DNA of 64,000 bases from Leptospira stimsonii (lineage in GTDB: Bacteria > Spirochaetota > Leptospiria > Leptospirales > Leptospiraceae): assembly GCF_003545875.1 (NCBI RefSeq), contig NZ_QHCS01000001.1, positions 1,031,001-1,095,000 on the forward strand, read 5' to 3'. This document shows, piece after piece, positions 14,002 to 25,717 of this stretch. The translations under genes and the position numbers were made by a program. Under the pieces are notes generated by a model, which made no database searches, had not been told where the DNA came from, and worked only from the letters and a program-made list of their open reading frames with translations. Each line of letters starts with the position of its first letter. Positions within the stretch are counted from its first letter, which is position 1.

Positions 14002-15921
14002 ATGCCCGCATTTACGATTCCAGGACTTAGCTCCGGTCAAGACACGAATTTGATCGTAAAAAAACTGGTTGAATTGGAAGGAAAACCGATTCGCCGACTT
14101 GAGCAACAGAATTCGTTTAACAAAGCTCAAGTAAAAGCGTGGAACGATCTAAAAATCGTAACCACCGACCTCCAGAATAAAACCAGAGCACTCATCTCTT
14201 TTACCGCTCCCTTTGCGATGAAGAATATCGTATCCGAACCGGAAGGCGTCGTAAGCGGGGACGCTTCCCGTTCCGCGAGCGCTGGAAAACGTAAAATCGA
14301 AATCAAAGAACTCGCGACCTTTCACCAAGTTTCCGGAGACAAAACCGACGCGAACAAACAAATACCTGCCGGAAGTTTTAAAATCTTTTCGGGGGATTCC
14401 GAAAAAGAAATCGAATTCTCCGGAGGAACGATTCGAGATCTTGCAAGCGCTATCAAAGTATCCGCCGCGGGACTTGTGAATACGGGTCTTGTAAAAGTGG
14501 ACGGAGACAATTACGTTCTCACGTTGACAGCTGGACTTTCCGGTAAAGAACGCAAGCTCAAGTTCGAGGATGCGAATGGAGTTCTTCAAGCATCCGGTCT
14601 CGTAGGCGCAACGGAGCCCGCAGATCCGCCGAAAGAAATCAATCTTCTTCCCGAAGCGGATCAGATTCTCGTGTTTCAATCCGAGAAATACGGAATTCCC
14701 GCAGATGCAAAACCTACTTTCAAAGAGGAGAATGGGAAAAAATGGATCGAAGTTGCGAGCGTCGGTTCGTTTCAATTCGGAATTCCGACTTCGGAATTTA
14801 AGAAGAATACAAAGATAGAACTCATAACGTCTACCCAGTTTGGACCGGATGATAAACTAGAATTAGGAATTCTTTATAAAGAAAACGATAAAGAGAAAAT
14901 GATCTTGGAAACCGCTTCCAAACAGGAAGGAAAGATCGTCCTTAATCTCAAAAGTTTTCCGTCGGGCATGAAAGCTCATAAGATTCTTTTTGCGAACTCG
15001 AGCGGAAAGACGGTTGTATTAGAAAATTTTCATATAGTTATTCCCGGAGAATTCAGAGGAGCAAAACCTGCAAAGGAAATCACCGAAGCAAAAGACGCAG
15101 TCTTCCTCGTAGACGGAATCGAAGTCAGTCGCCCAAAAAACGAGGGATTGACGGACGTTCTCGACGGAGTTTCGATGAACCTTCTCAAAAAAACGGAAGG
15201 GCCGGTTAGCATCGATATCAAGACGGATTCCGATAAGGGTCTCGAGATGATCAAAGAATTCATAGCCGCTTACAATACGGTTCTAAAGTTTTCGAAAGAA
15301 TCCACCGCGGTCGATAAGAATGCGCAGGTAAACGACGGAAAAGAGGACGGCGGTGAAATCGGGCAAACTTTCTGGGAAGGAAAAACCAAAACGGGACTTT
15401 TATCGGGAGAACATACCGTTCTTCGTCTGATAGCGGGAATGAAAACGGTTGCGAGTTCTTCTTATCCGGTTACGGGTGAGAATCCCGTGCGAATGTTAAG
15501 CGACATCGGAATTTCCACGGGAAACGTGGGAAGCAAATGGGCCGATATCCAGGACGGTTTTTTGATTCTCGACGAAGAGAAGTTAAAAAACAAACTCGCC
15601 GAAAATCCGGACGCGGTTCGAAATCTCTTTGCGATCGACACAAATTCGGACGCGAGAATGGATACAGGAGTCGCCGTGGATCTTTTAGAACACGTAAAAC
15701 CTTACACGCAATATGCGGGCGGTCTTGTTTCCGGAAAAGTGAAGATGCTCGAAGAGCAAGTCACTGATAATAATAAGAAGATTAAAGAATACGAAAACCA
15801 TCTCGTGAGTTACGAGAAAAAACTGAAATCCAAGTTTCTTTATATGGAGCAGGGAGTCGGTAAAAACAAGGCCGTGGGAGCGTATCTGAACAACAACCTC
15901 AGAGGCGCCAGAAACGAGTGA
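14002..15921 (+). CDS. fliD: Flagellar hook-associated protein 2 (filament cap)
   Basis: The product is 639 residues. The start is fixed by AGGAGGACAAG directly upstream. FliD_N is at about 1-105 (MPAFTIPGLSSGQDTNLIVK, KAQVKAWNDLKIVTTDLQNK). The FliD_C part is at about 370-625 (AKDAVFLVDGIEVSRPKN, GLEMIKEFIAAYNTVLKFSK, MLSDIGIST), ending in a coiled coil (KMLEEQVTDNNKKIKEYENHL region). FliD caps the growing filament and folds flagellin. In Leptospira the filament is periplasmic. The middle insert of over 150 residues, rich in beta structure, is poorly conserved in the family. Confidence 0.95.
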   Translation: MPAFTIPGLSSGQDTNLIVKKLVELEGKPIRRLEQQNSFNKAQVKAWNDLKIVTTDLQNKTRALISFTAPFAMKNIVSEPEGVVSGDASRSASAGKRKIEIKELATFHQVSGDKTDANKQIPAGSFKIFSGDSEKEIEFSGGTIRDLASAIKVSAAGLVNTGLVKVDGDNYVLTLTAGLSGKERKLKFEDANGVLQASGLVGATEPADPPKEINLLPEADQILVFQSEKYGIPADAKPTFKEENGKKWIEVASVGSFQFGIPTSEFKKNTKIELITSTQFGPDDKLELGILYKENDKEKMILETASKQEGKIVLNLKSFPSGMKAHKILFANSSGKTVVLENFHIVIPGEFRGAKPAKEITEAKDAVFLVDGIEVSRPKNEGLTDVLDGVSMNLLKKTEGPVSIDIKTDSDKGLEMIKEFIAAYNTVLKFSKESTAVDKNAQVNDGKEDGGEIGQTFWEGKTKTGLLSGEHTVLRLIAGMKTVASSSYPVTGENPVRMLSDIGISTGNVGSKWADIQDGFLILDEEKLKNKLAENPDAVRNLFAIDTNSDARMDTGVAVDLLEHVKPYTQYAGGLVSGKVKMLEEQVTDNNKKIKEYENHLVSYEKKLKSKFLYMEQGVGKNKAVGAYLNNNLRGARNE

Positions 15922-15939
15922 TTCAAGAAGGAGAGTGAA

Positions 15940-16896
<957 letters not shown>

Positions 16897-16928
16897 CGGA
16901 CCGACCTCTAAGGGAAAGTTTTGGAGAA

Positions 16929-16957
16929 TCCGTCCTTGGGTTTGGCCCAAGGACGGA
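16929..16957. terminator. Strong 12-bp hairpin between convergent genes
   Basis: TCCGTCCTTGGG (16929-16940) and CCCAAGGACGGA (16946-16957) form a perfect stem with a 5-base loop. It sits 32 bp after the unknown fliD partner and before the converging phosphatase gene. No T-run follows on either strand, so it may be an mRNA-end stabiliser instead of a classic intrinsic terminator. Confidence 0.45.
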
Positions 16958-17098
16958 CGAACCGCGTCAGGACTCAATGTATTTCTCTACGGCTCAAGCC
17001 TATGCTCCATCGACCGATCCTAAGACCGCAGAAAGAATTTCGAAGAAGAATCGTTGATTCTTCCACAATCGCTTGGTGTCGGTTTAAACGAATTCGGT

Positions 17099-18901
17099 TT
17101 AAAATACTTCCAGACAAAAGATTGTAATATCGTCTGACATTTCTCCTCCGCCGTAAGAACTGGAATACGAAAGAATGGATCGAATCATCGAGCTTGTGTC
17201 TTCGCTTACCAAGGATTTCACCGCGTCTAAAAATTGATGCCTTCCTAAAATATTACCTTCGGAATTTCTGACTTCGAATAAACCGTCCGAGTAGAATAGG
17301 ATTCGATCTCCTTTGATCAGATCGAGTTCGTATCGATGAATTTTCGGAGAGGCGATCGCAAAAAGAATTCCACCCGAACCTTCGATAAAACTACATTCTC
17401 CGTTGCGAATCAAAAGACCGGGGTGATGACCTCCGTAACTGTATTCCAATCGTTTCGCCGAGGGAACGTATCTCATATAAACAGATGAAAGAAAATGTAA
17501 CGTGATCGTATCTTTCAAAAGATGATGCATAAACAAAAGATTCTGATCGGTAAGATCGCTTCTTCCTGTCGCGGCACCGAAAGCGATGGAAGTCATCGCC
17601 GCGACCATCGCGGCGGAAATACCGTGACCGGAAACGTCCCCGAAAAGAATATGAAGACTTTCGTCCTTTTCCTTTTTCACGTTTAGAATATCTCCTCCCA
17701 CCTTTACGTATGGTTGAAAATGAGAATGAATCTTGTAGTCCGGTGAATCGGGAAAGTCGCGAGTTGTGATCATTTCCTGAATGTCCCGCGCTAGGTCAAG
17801 ATCCAGATCTAATCTATTTAAGAGTTTTCTAATTTTCTCCAACGATTCTTTTTTTTCTGTGATATCTCTTAGAATATAAACTTTCCCTCCGTTTTTTCCG
17901 GAAAGGGGGATCGGAGAGGAAGAGACTTCCAAATATTTGTTTTCCGGAACGTGAAAGTAATCTTCCTGTGGACTGAAAAGATTTTTTTCGGCGTTCACCT
18001 TCAGATTTATAAATTCTTTTCTTTCGAAATACGTATCCGAAGGAAATCCTTCCAGATATTCGGAGAGGTTTAACTTCATTCCCATTCCAAAATCTTCCGG
18101 GAGATTCAACATCTTCCGCGCGGAGAGATTGCTGAACAAAAGAGTTCCCTTCGGTGATAGCAAGACCACACCTTCTCTAATTTCAGAGTAAAGGCGGAGT
18201 GCAATGTGCTCCAACTTCAAATCCATAAATCCGTATTTATGGATCGCTATAAAAATGCAGATCGATTGGATTACTGCGGCGCTCCCACTCATCGGAGGGA
18301 AGGTTAGGGATGGATTGATAAATCTCGGTAGAATGGTGGTAAGAAAACTAAAGACGAAGGTTACAATCGTTCCATACGCGACGAGTCTGGATTGTTTTTT
18401 AAAAAAGGAATTTTGGGAACGAAAACTTTTAGCGATCAGAATCACGGAACCGAACAAGGTCGGGACGCCGATGACGACGGTGCTCACCGAAATATACAAA
18501 GGCCCCGTCGCAATTACGTCGCCCCAATAAGTTCTCGTGCTACCAGCGATCACCAAATCGGTGCTAACCGCTATGATAAACGACACCAAGGAGAGGCCTC
18601 GAAAAAAATAGATCAGAAACCGAAACGATGCGGACGTGAATTCCACCGCGAATTCGAAGAACAGACAACCGATAAAGATCCAAGAAAAAGAGGAAATTTT
18701 AAAAATGATTTCAGGCCAGTTTCCAGGTAAAAAAGACCAATAAAGAATGAGTGCGATATGCCAGATGGCCAAAAGTAACGAAAATCTAAGGTAAAGATTT
18801 ACGGTTCTCGATTTACCTTTGAGCGCGCTGACATACGCAAACAAACATCCGTTGATCATCAAGGCGGTAAAAGGAATCAGAACATAAGGGTTCATGATCA
18901 A
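17099..18901 (-). CDS. Membrane sensor with SpoIIE-type PP2C phosphatase domain
   Basis: The product is 600 residues. Residues 1 to about 220 hold seven predicted helices, like the 7TM N-terminus of some sensor kinases. A PAS-like domain follows at about 225-340 (REGVVLLSPKGTLLFSNLSARKML, then VYILRDITEKKE), then a helical linker and the phosphatase domain at about 390-600. Metal-site motifs are present: KVGGDILN, FGDVSGHGISAAMV and MSDDITIF. Family members dephosphorylate Ser/Thr on STAS-type anti-sigma antagonists. It overlaps the end of its paralogue by four bases (ATGA), so the pair is one transcript. Confidence 0.88.
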   Translation of the reverse strand: MIMNPYVLIPFTALMINGCLFAYVSALKGKSRTVNLYLRFSLLLAIWHIALILYWSFLPGNWPEIIFKISSFSWIFIGCLFFEFAVEFTSASFRFLIYFFRGLSLVSFIIAVSTDLVIAGSTRTYWGDVIATGPLYISVSTVVIGVPTLFGSVILIAKSFRSQNSFFKKQSRLVAYGTIVTFVFSFLTTILPRFINPSLTFPPMSGSAAVIQSICIFIAIHKYGFMDLKLEHIALRLYSEIREGVVLLSPKGTLLFSNLSARKMLNLPEDFGMGMKLNLSEYLEGFPSDTYFERKEFINLKVNAEKNLFSPQEDYFHVPENKYLEVSSSPIPLSGKNGGKVYILRDITEKKESLEKIRKLLNRLDLDLDLARDIQEMITTRDFPDSPDYKIHSHFQPYVKVGGDILNVKKEKDESLHILFGDVSGHGISAAMVAAMTSIAFGAATGRSDLTDQNLLFMHHLLKDTITLHFLSSVYMRYVPSAKRLEYSYGGHHPGLLIRNGECSFIEGSGGILFAIASPKIHRYELDLIKGDRILFYSDGLFEVRNSEGNILGRHQFLDAVKSLVSEDTSSMIRSILSYSSSYGGGEMSDDITIFCLEVF

Positions 18902-20637
18902 AAAACCTCCAGAATCAAGATCGCGAGATCGTCGGTAAGTTTTCCGCGACCGAAAGACAAAGAATGATCTATGGACGTCTTAAGAATTTTTTCGGGAGTT
19001 TGGACCGGGATTTCTCGGAGTCTTTCGAAAAATTCCTCGTATCCAAGAATATCACCGTCCATATTCCTTACTTCAAAAAGGCAATCGGAATGCAGGAAAA
19101 CGATGTCCCCCTTCTTTAATTGAAAGGAATAATTTGATAAGTCCGTTTCCGGAGTGATCAGTAGAATTCTTCCGGAACCTTCGAGCGAAATAACTTCTCC
19201 CTCCCGAAATATCAGGATTGGATGATGTCCTGCATAAGAATATTTTAATATTTTTGTATTCGGATCGAAAGATAGATACACCGCGGAAATGTGATGATTG
19301 AGGACTGCGCCGAGGAGCAGGTTCTGGATGTTTTCGAGAGCTTGTTTCGGTTCCGAATTTTTCTCGGAGACGAGCTGGAAGGAAATCGATAGCATACCCG
19401 CTACCATCGCAGAGGAAATCCCATGACCGGAAACGTCCGCAAAAAAAATATCTAACTTCCCATCGGTGCGTTCCAGTGCCCTGAAAAAATCCCCTCCCAC
19501 CAATTCGAAAGGCTGAAAATGGGAATGGAATTTATAACGTGGATTTTCCGGAAATTTAGTTGAGATCGCCGATGTTTGCGCGATCTTTGCGATTTCGAGA
19601 TCCTTGCTGAGAGCGGTATAAATCGCTTCGATCTTTTCTCGAGAATCTATTTTTTCAGTGATGTCCCTTAAAATAAAAAGATAACCTCTTTCGTTTCCGG
19701 TCAATTCGATATTGGATCTCGTGAGTTCCACACCTTTGCAACTTGGATTGAAGATCGGTTGATATTCTTTGGAAAGGTGATTGGGATTCTCCTGATAACC
19801 GCGGAAATAATCGGAAGGATAAAAATGGGAAGGAAGAATATTTGAAATTCCTAATATTTTAGTCGCAGATTCGTTCATGAAGAAAAGAGAGCGGTCCTGT
19901 TTAACCAAGATCATTCCGTCGTGAATGTCTTTGAAAAGTTCTACGGCCAGACCTTCGATATTGATCTTCAGAAAACCGTATCTCGTGATGGCGATGAATA
20001 TTAGAAAAGATTGAACTACGATCGCAATCGGAGTCAAAGGAAAAGACAGAATTCTTCCTTGCTCGTCTACCTGAATGATTTCCGAATAAAAACTGAGACA
20101 AGTAGCCACGGTCGATCCGAAAATCGCGAGACCGATTTGTTTTCTCTGAGTTTTTTGGGAAGATAAAAAGGATTGGGTGAGAATACCCAAACCGATAAAC
20201 GCAGGGAGCGCAACGAAGGTAAGGACTACTATGTGGTAAACAGGGCCAGGTTCGTTTTCGTATCCCCAATAATAATGAATACTTCCTTTCACTACTAAAT
20301 CGGTCGCGATCGTAAGGACATAGGAAAGTGGAACTCCGATGCGAAAAAACCAAAGAAACAGTCCGGGGGAACGATTGAGAAACGTATAAACGAATTCTAA
20401 GTAAAGTGCTCCCACTGGAAGCCAGGTAATGGAAAGAATTTTGAAGGCCCAAGTCATCCACGATTCGGGAAGATAGGACCAGGTAAAAATATAGGTGAAA
20501 AGCCAGGCGTTCAGCGAAGTGGAATAAATCAGATAAGAACGAATGATCGGATTGCCCGTGCGTCTTGCGTAAACGAAGGCGATAAAAATCGTATTCGCAA
20601 GCAAAGCAATCATTGGGAAAAAAAGATAATAATTCAT
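18898..20637 (-). CDS. Membrane sensor with SpoIIE-type PP2C phosphatase domain (paralogue)
   Basis: The product is 579 residues with the same layout as its downstream neighbour: a 7TM sensor part (1 to about 215), a PAS-like domain (IHDGMILVKQDRSLFFMNES, then LFILRDITEKID) and a phosphatase domain at about 375-579 with LVGGDFFR, FADVSGHGISSAMV and LTDDLAIL. Related sequence throughout points to an old tandem duplication. Its input and target are unknown. A STAS protein that could be a target is encoded at 25718-26050, away from this locus. Confidence 0.88.
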   Translation of the reverse strand: MNYYLFFPMIALLANTIFIAFVYARRTGNPIIRSYLIYSTSLNAWLFTYIFTWSYLPESWMTWAFKILSITWLPVGALYLEFVYTFLNRSPGLFLWFFRIGVPLSYVLTIATDLVVKGSIHYYWGYENEPGPVYHIVVLTFVALPAFIGLGILTQSFLSSQKTQRKQIGLAIFGSTVATCLSFYSEIIQVDEQGRILSFPLTPIAIVVQSFLIFIAITRYGFLKINIEGLAVELFKDIHDGMILVKQDRSLFFMNESATKILGISNILPSHFYPSDYFRGYQENPNHLSKEYQPIFNPSCKGVELTRSNIELTGNERGYLFILRDITEKIDSREKIEAIYTALSKDLEIAKIAQTSAISTKFPENPRYKFHSHFQPFELVGGDFFRALERTDGKLDIFFADVSGHGISSAMVAGMLSISFQLVSEKNSEPKQALENIQNLLLGAVLNHHISAVYLSFDPNTKILKYSYAGHHPILIFREGEVISLEGSGRILLITPETDLSNYSFQLKKGDIVFLHSDCLFEVRNMDGDILGYEEFFERLREIPVQTPEKILKTSIDHSLSFGRGKLTDDLAILILEVF

Positions 20638-20803
20638 ACGAATGAAATCTGTTAAAACCTCGAAATGATAGGATAAAGATCACTAAACGAGCCGATCGGG
20701 AGAATCGGAATTTCAATCCTATAATTGGTTTTGACGAGGAATTTGAAACTATAAAATGGTTCTTTAAAAAAATACCAATCTTTTTGAAGATAAAGAAACA
20801 AAA

Positions 20804-20844
20804 CAAACGTACGGAACAAAACGCGTTTTTATTCCGTACGTTTG
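20804..20844 (-). terminator. Palindromic hairpin with nested palindrome and T-rich tail on the minus strand
   Basis: Arms of 13 bases (CAAACGTACGGAA at 20804-20816 and its exact complement at 20832-20844) enclose AAAACGCGTTTT (20818-20829), itself a palindrome. On the minus strand the stem is followed by TTTGTTTTGTTTCTTT, as in an intrinsic terminator. It lies 167 bp before the phosphatase start, so it could also be a protein-binding site or attenuator. Confidence 0.5.
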
Positions 20845-21084
20845 CGAAGTCCCAAAAACGAAAATTCAAATCCAAAGGGTTCAAAAAATTCTAATGATTC
20901 GCAAATCCGCGATCTTACAATCGTATGTGTGAATAAAACTTTTTGTTCCTAACAAATGATTGGAATTTTCCATTCTTAAATACTTTTAAAAATTGGAAAT
21001 AAATAATTTCTTATAAAAGAGTGTGAAATTGTTTTTGATTCCGGTGAAAAGAGAAAATCGGTTTAAGGAGATTTTTTAAGGGAA

Positions 21085-21099
21085 AGGGGAGATTCCCCT
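21085..21099 (-). terminator. Short hairpin downstream of the FadL gene
   Basis: AGGGGA-GAT-TCCCCT forms a 6-bp GC-rich stem with a 3-base loop 37 bp past the FadL stop. On the minus strand it is followed by TTCCCTTAAAAAA. It is a plausible but weak terminator. Confidence 0.4.
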
Positions 21100-21135
21100 C
21101 GATCGAATGGAATTTGAATCAAGGGGAGATCGGTT

Positions 21136-22563
21136 TTAGTCAAAGGATTTCGTCGCTCCGATATTGACTGCAAGAATCGTAGATTCCGCTCCGTAAGAAT
21201 ACCCTGCATTGTTAAATGAAGTTGGTCCCGTTTTGATCGAATGAGAGAAGTCCCAATCGGTTCCCTTCGCGCCGTTCACGTGATTTTTGGGGCCATTATA
21301 ACTGACTCCCAAATCCAAACTCCATTTATCGAAGAGATAACTGATTCCTCCCGCAAACACGTGATAGACGGAGAAAAATCCTCCGGTGGTTCCGCCCAAG
21401 CCGTTACTTTTGATCGCAAGCGAATTGTAAGAATAGCCGAGTCTGTAGATCCAAGAATCCGAAAGTTTATGTTCGAATCCTACCAAAACTCCGCCTTGAT
21501 TTCGGAAATTGAGATGTGCGTCCGCGTCCGCTAAATTACCGAAGGGGGTAGGGAGCCAAGGGTCTTCGAGTTTCTGATTTGCCTTTTTGAGATACGAACC
21601 GTAGTTCGAGTAGATTAAATCCACTGCGATTTTGATATTTTCAGGTCCATAAGAAAAACCGAATGAATGTTTTTCGGGAAGATCAAAATTATAGGACACT
21701 CCTGTTCTTCTGTAATAGTACGGATTGTTAAGGCCGATCTGATCATGACCATTCAAAGGAACGGAAGAATGGGCTTGATAGGAATAGGCGATTCTGAAAC
21801 GTTCGGTGACTGCATAGTTGGCCCCGACGACACCTCCGATCGTAAACGCCTTCTTGCTACTCTCGTAATAATATCCTTGTCCGGGAATTTCAACCGTTCC
21901 TGTGATGTCATAGTATTTTTGATTCAGTTTTTGTGTTCCGTAGATAGCCTCTATACTCGCCCCAAGAGATAAATTTCCGATCTTAAAAGAAAGACCGTTC
22001 ACGAGTTTTACCACTGCAAACTGATTTGAGTTCGATTCTTTGATTTGTTTCGAATCTCCGATCGGACCTGGAATATTGGTTCCGGCCCAATCATTGAGAG
22101 ATTGTCCGTTCGGAGTGTTTCTCGTAATCTTATCCACTCCTCCGATCGCTCCACCGGGAATGTAAAGGGCAACTCCGTAATCGATACTATCCGTTACCGG
22201 AAGTTTGAGCGCGATATAAGGTGCGGGTGCGTTGACCTGACTTTTCTTATCGTTGTTATAAACGTAACTCGGATTCGAATCTAAGAATAGATCTTGATAA
22301 CGATTGTAGATCGTAGAATTTCCCAAACCGAATTCTATCTTCTTGCCTTTCGTGAGAGATAGATTCGCGGGATTCAACGCTACGTCCACTGGAGAACCGC
22401 CTAACGCGGTATTGGTGCCCGCAAGTGCTTCGTATCTCGCATTGATTGCGTTTCGCGTCAAACCGTCCACTGCCCAAATTGCCGAATCTCCAAACAAGGT
22501 GAGAATGAAGAAAATACCCGGTAAGAATAACCGAGATCGCCTATTGCCAAATTTTGAAACCAT
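21136..22563 (-). CDS. FadL/OmpP1-family outer membrane transporter
   Basis: The product is about 475 residues. I chose the ATG at 22563 because of CAGGAGATTAGAA before it; an in-frame ATG at 22593 adds ten residues. After a signal peptide ending near GDSAIWA comes the FadL start pattern NAINARYEALAGTNTALGG and DVALNPANLSL, where an NPA-like element forms the hatch. Alternating beta strands run to the C-terminal IGATKSFD. Members carry long-chain fatty acids or other hydrophobic compounds across the outer membrane. Leptospira live on long-chain fatty acids, which makes this role likely, but the substrate is not proven. Confidence 0.9.
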   Translation of the reverse strand: MVSKFGNRRSRLFLPGIFFILTLFGDSAIWAVDGLTRNAINARYEALAGTNTALGGSPVDVALNPANLSLTKGKKIEFGLGNSTIYNRYQDLFLDSNPSYVYNNDKKSQVNAPAPYIALKLPVTDSIDYGVALYIPGGAIGGVDKITRNTPNGQSLNDWAGTNIPGPIGDSKQIKESNSNQFAVVKLVNGLSFKIGNLSLGASIEAIYGTQKLNQKYYDITGTVEIPGQGYYYESSKKAFTIGGVVGANYAVTERFRIAYSYQAHSSVPLNGHDQIGLNNPYYYRRTGVSYNFDLPEKHSFGFSYGPENIKIAVDLIYSNYGSYLKKANQKLEDPWLPTPFGNLADADAHLNFRNQGGVLVGFEHKLSDSWIYRLGYSYNSLAIKSNGLGGTTGGFFSVYHVFAGGISYLFDKWSLDLGVSYNGPKNHVNGAKGTDWDFSHSIKTGPTSFNNAGYSYGAESTILAVNIGATKSFD

Positions 22564-23014
22564 TTCTAATCTCCTGAGAAAAGAGTAACTCAAAGGATTT
22601 TCGAGGGAGAATTCGGCTCAATCAGTATAAAAGAAAAATATCCGCTATATGAGATAATATATGATTAAATGTAGACCAATTTGCTTATTTTGTTTAAAAT
22701 AATGGAATTTCCTTTGTTCTCGGGAAAGAAGGAGTTCCTACTTTGAAAAGGAATCGACGAGAGAAGAATTTCTGTTTTCGAAAGCGAGAAGCTCGGAACC
22801 GGAATCCTCCTCAAAAAGAGAATCCAAATTGAATTTCAAAAGAACGTTTTCCTTCGAAATTTTTGATTCTCATTCGGAATGGAACAAGGTCGAGCGCTGT
22901 CCGGTTGCCCAATCTTATATTTCGGTTTACGCCACATTATAAAGCAAGATGTCTCTTTCTCGATTTTGTATATCATTGATATCTGAATTCTAAAAAGGGA
23001 ATGGTATCGAAACA
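22564..23014. other. Divergent intergenic spacer with one dispersed motif
   Basis: The spacer lies between the divergent FadL and globin-like genes and must hold both promoters. GGAGTTCCTAC (reverse form of the dispersed motif) is at 22731-22741, followed by CTTTGAAAAGG. No gene or RNA was recognised. Confidence 0.6.
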
Positions 23015-23434
23015 ATGAATCCTTTGACTAAAAACCAAGCTCAGAGTCTCCATGAGTCTTTTGAAATTATCAATTTAGATAAGGTGAAATTTGCGGAACT
23101 CATCTTTGCCTTTTTGAAATTCAATCATCCTAAGTATGAAAATATCTTTACCGTATTCAAGGTCGACGACGTTCGAACCTTCATGGGTTCGGCAAGGGAA
23201 GTCGTTACTGCTTGCAGTCACGATTTCTTATTCCCAAAAGCCATTCGAAATTTTGGTTCCGAATGTCTGAAGATCTGTGGTCGTCCGGAAGACATCCTGC
23301 ATCTGGAAAAGGCTTGGATTTTCGGAATGGCGGAGTGGTTGGGACCTTGGCATACTCCGGAAATCGAAGAGACCTGGAAGGAAGTATTCAATATTACGTA
23401 TCTTTCACTTTCGGAAACTCTCCAATGGAATTGA
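23015..23434 (+). CDS. Globin-like protein with Cys at the apparent proximal heme position
   Basis: The product is 139 residues. Length and pattern suit a bacterial globin: LHESFEIINLDKVKFAELIF (A/B helices), FNHPKYENIFTVFK (C helix to CD corner), and AWIFGMAEWLGPWHTPEIEE with WKEVF (G/H helices). By eye, the segment RNFGSECLKICGRPEDI aligns with the F-helix of Hmp/Vgb-like globins, and Cys84 falls where the heme-ligating His is expected. The protein may bind heme through Cys, bind it otherwise, or not bind it. The gene is isolated, divergent from fadL. Confidence 0.6.
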   Translation: MNPLTKNQAQSLHESFEIINLDKVKFAELIFAFLKFNHPKYENIFTVFKVDDVRTFMGSAREVVTACSHDFLFPKAIRNFGSECLKICGRPEDILHLEKAWIFGMAEWLGPWHTPEIEETWKEVFNITYLSLSETLQWN

Positions 23435-23738
23435 AGAAAAATCGTTTCCTCGAACGTTTTTTCTCAACTTTAATACGTTCGAAATCGCACCGTTCTTTTC
23501 TTTTTTCCTCATCCTGTACTTTTGTTCCGACAAAGGATTCAATGTTAAGAATCGTTTGACGCGGACTTTAAGTCCGTTCTCTGATATCTCGAGAAAATTT
23601 CTCTTTTTTAAACGCGGCAGGGATCGACTCGGAGTCAATCCATCGTATTTCTTTTTCTTTTTGTTTTCCGGGAAAATCCGGATGGATTGACTGAAGAGGA
23701 GAGCCCGGTCCGTCGAAGACGGAGCCGCCCAAAAAATC
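23435..23738. other. Intergenic spacer between convergent genes
   Basis: It contains a small palindrome GGACTTTAAGTCC with GTTC after it (23563-23579), which recurs as GGACTTCAAGTCCGTTC at 59543-59559. Overlapping open frames show no family signal. A weak CGTT...AACG hairpin followed by six T lies just after the globin-like gene (about 23441-23463). Confidence 0.5.
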
Positions 23739-24720
<982 letters not shown>

Positions 24721-24727
24721 TAAGTAG

Positions 24728-25342
<615 letters not shown>

Positions 25343-25717
25343 CGTTTTCTTTTTCGTTCGTTTGGTAAGAATGAAACTGCCATTCAAAAGGATTGTATTT
25401 CGGAAAATGCGGGAACTCCCCCGTTCTCCCGAAGAATTTTTTGATTTCTGAAAAGTAGGAACTCACACAAACGGAAACTATTGAAATTTCAACGTTCACC
25501 AATCTGAATGTTTTGATCCGTAATTCCCGCGGAACTCCGATTGCAAAAGGTTGACTCTTTTCACAAAAAGTAGGAACTCCTTCATTTTGAAAAAGAACCG
25601 TTCGAATCGAGAAAATGCGGGAACTCCCCCCGTTCTCCCGAAGAATTTTTTGATTTCTGAAAAGTAGGAACTCACACGCCGAAGTTTACGAAGTGTGAAA
25701 GCCGGGGTCTTTGTCCA
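25343..25717. other. Repeat-filled spacer between convergent genes
   Basis: No gene is seen. The stretch is made of copies of the dispersed motif: GCGGGAACTCC (twice), GTAGGAACTC (three times) and one looser GCGGAACTCC. It includes the 66-bp direct repeat annotated separately. Confidence 0.7.
25403..25677. repeat. Direct repeat of 66-67 bp, two copies, each with two dispersed motifs
   Basis: Copies at 25403-25468 and 25611-25677 differ by one C in a C-run. Each begins GAAAATGCGGGAACTCCCCC, continues through GAAGAATTTTTTGATTTCTG, and ends AAAAGTAGGAACTCACAC. The 142 bp between them carry a further GTAGGAACTCC. Confidence 0.9.

Larger units (their letters stand above)
20638..21135. other. Intergenic spacer with two hairpins, no gene seen
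   Basis: The spacer lies between the FadL gene and the phosphatase pair, all on the minus strand. It contains a fadL-proximal hairpin (21085-21099) and a long palindromic hairpin (20804-20844). The rest is AT-rich with no convincing reading frame. The 240 bp between the hairpins could hold a small RNA or a long 3' UTR, but nothing in the sequence proves it. Confidence 0.55.
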
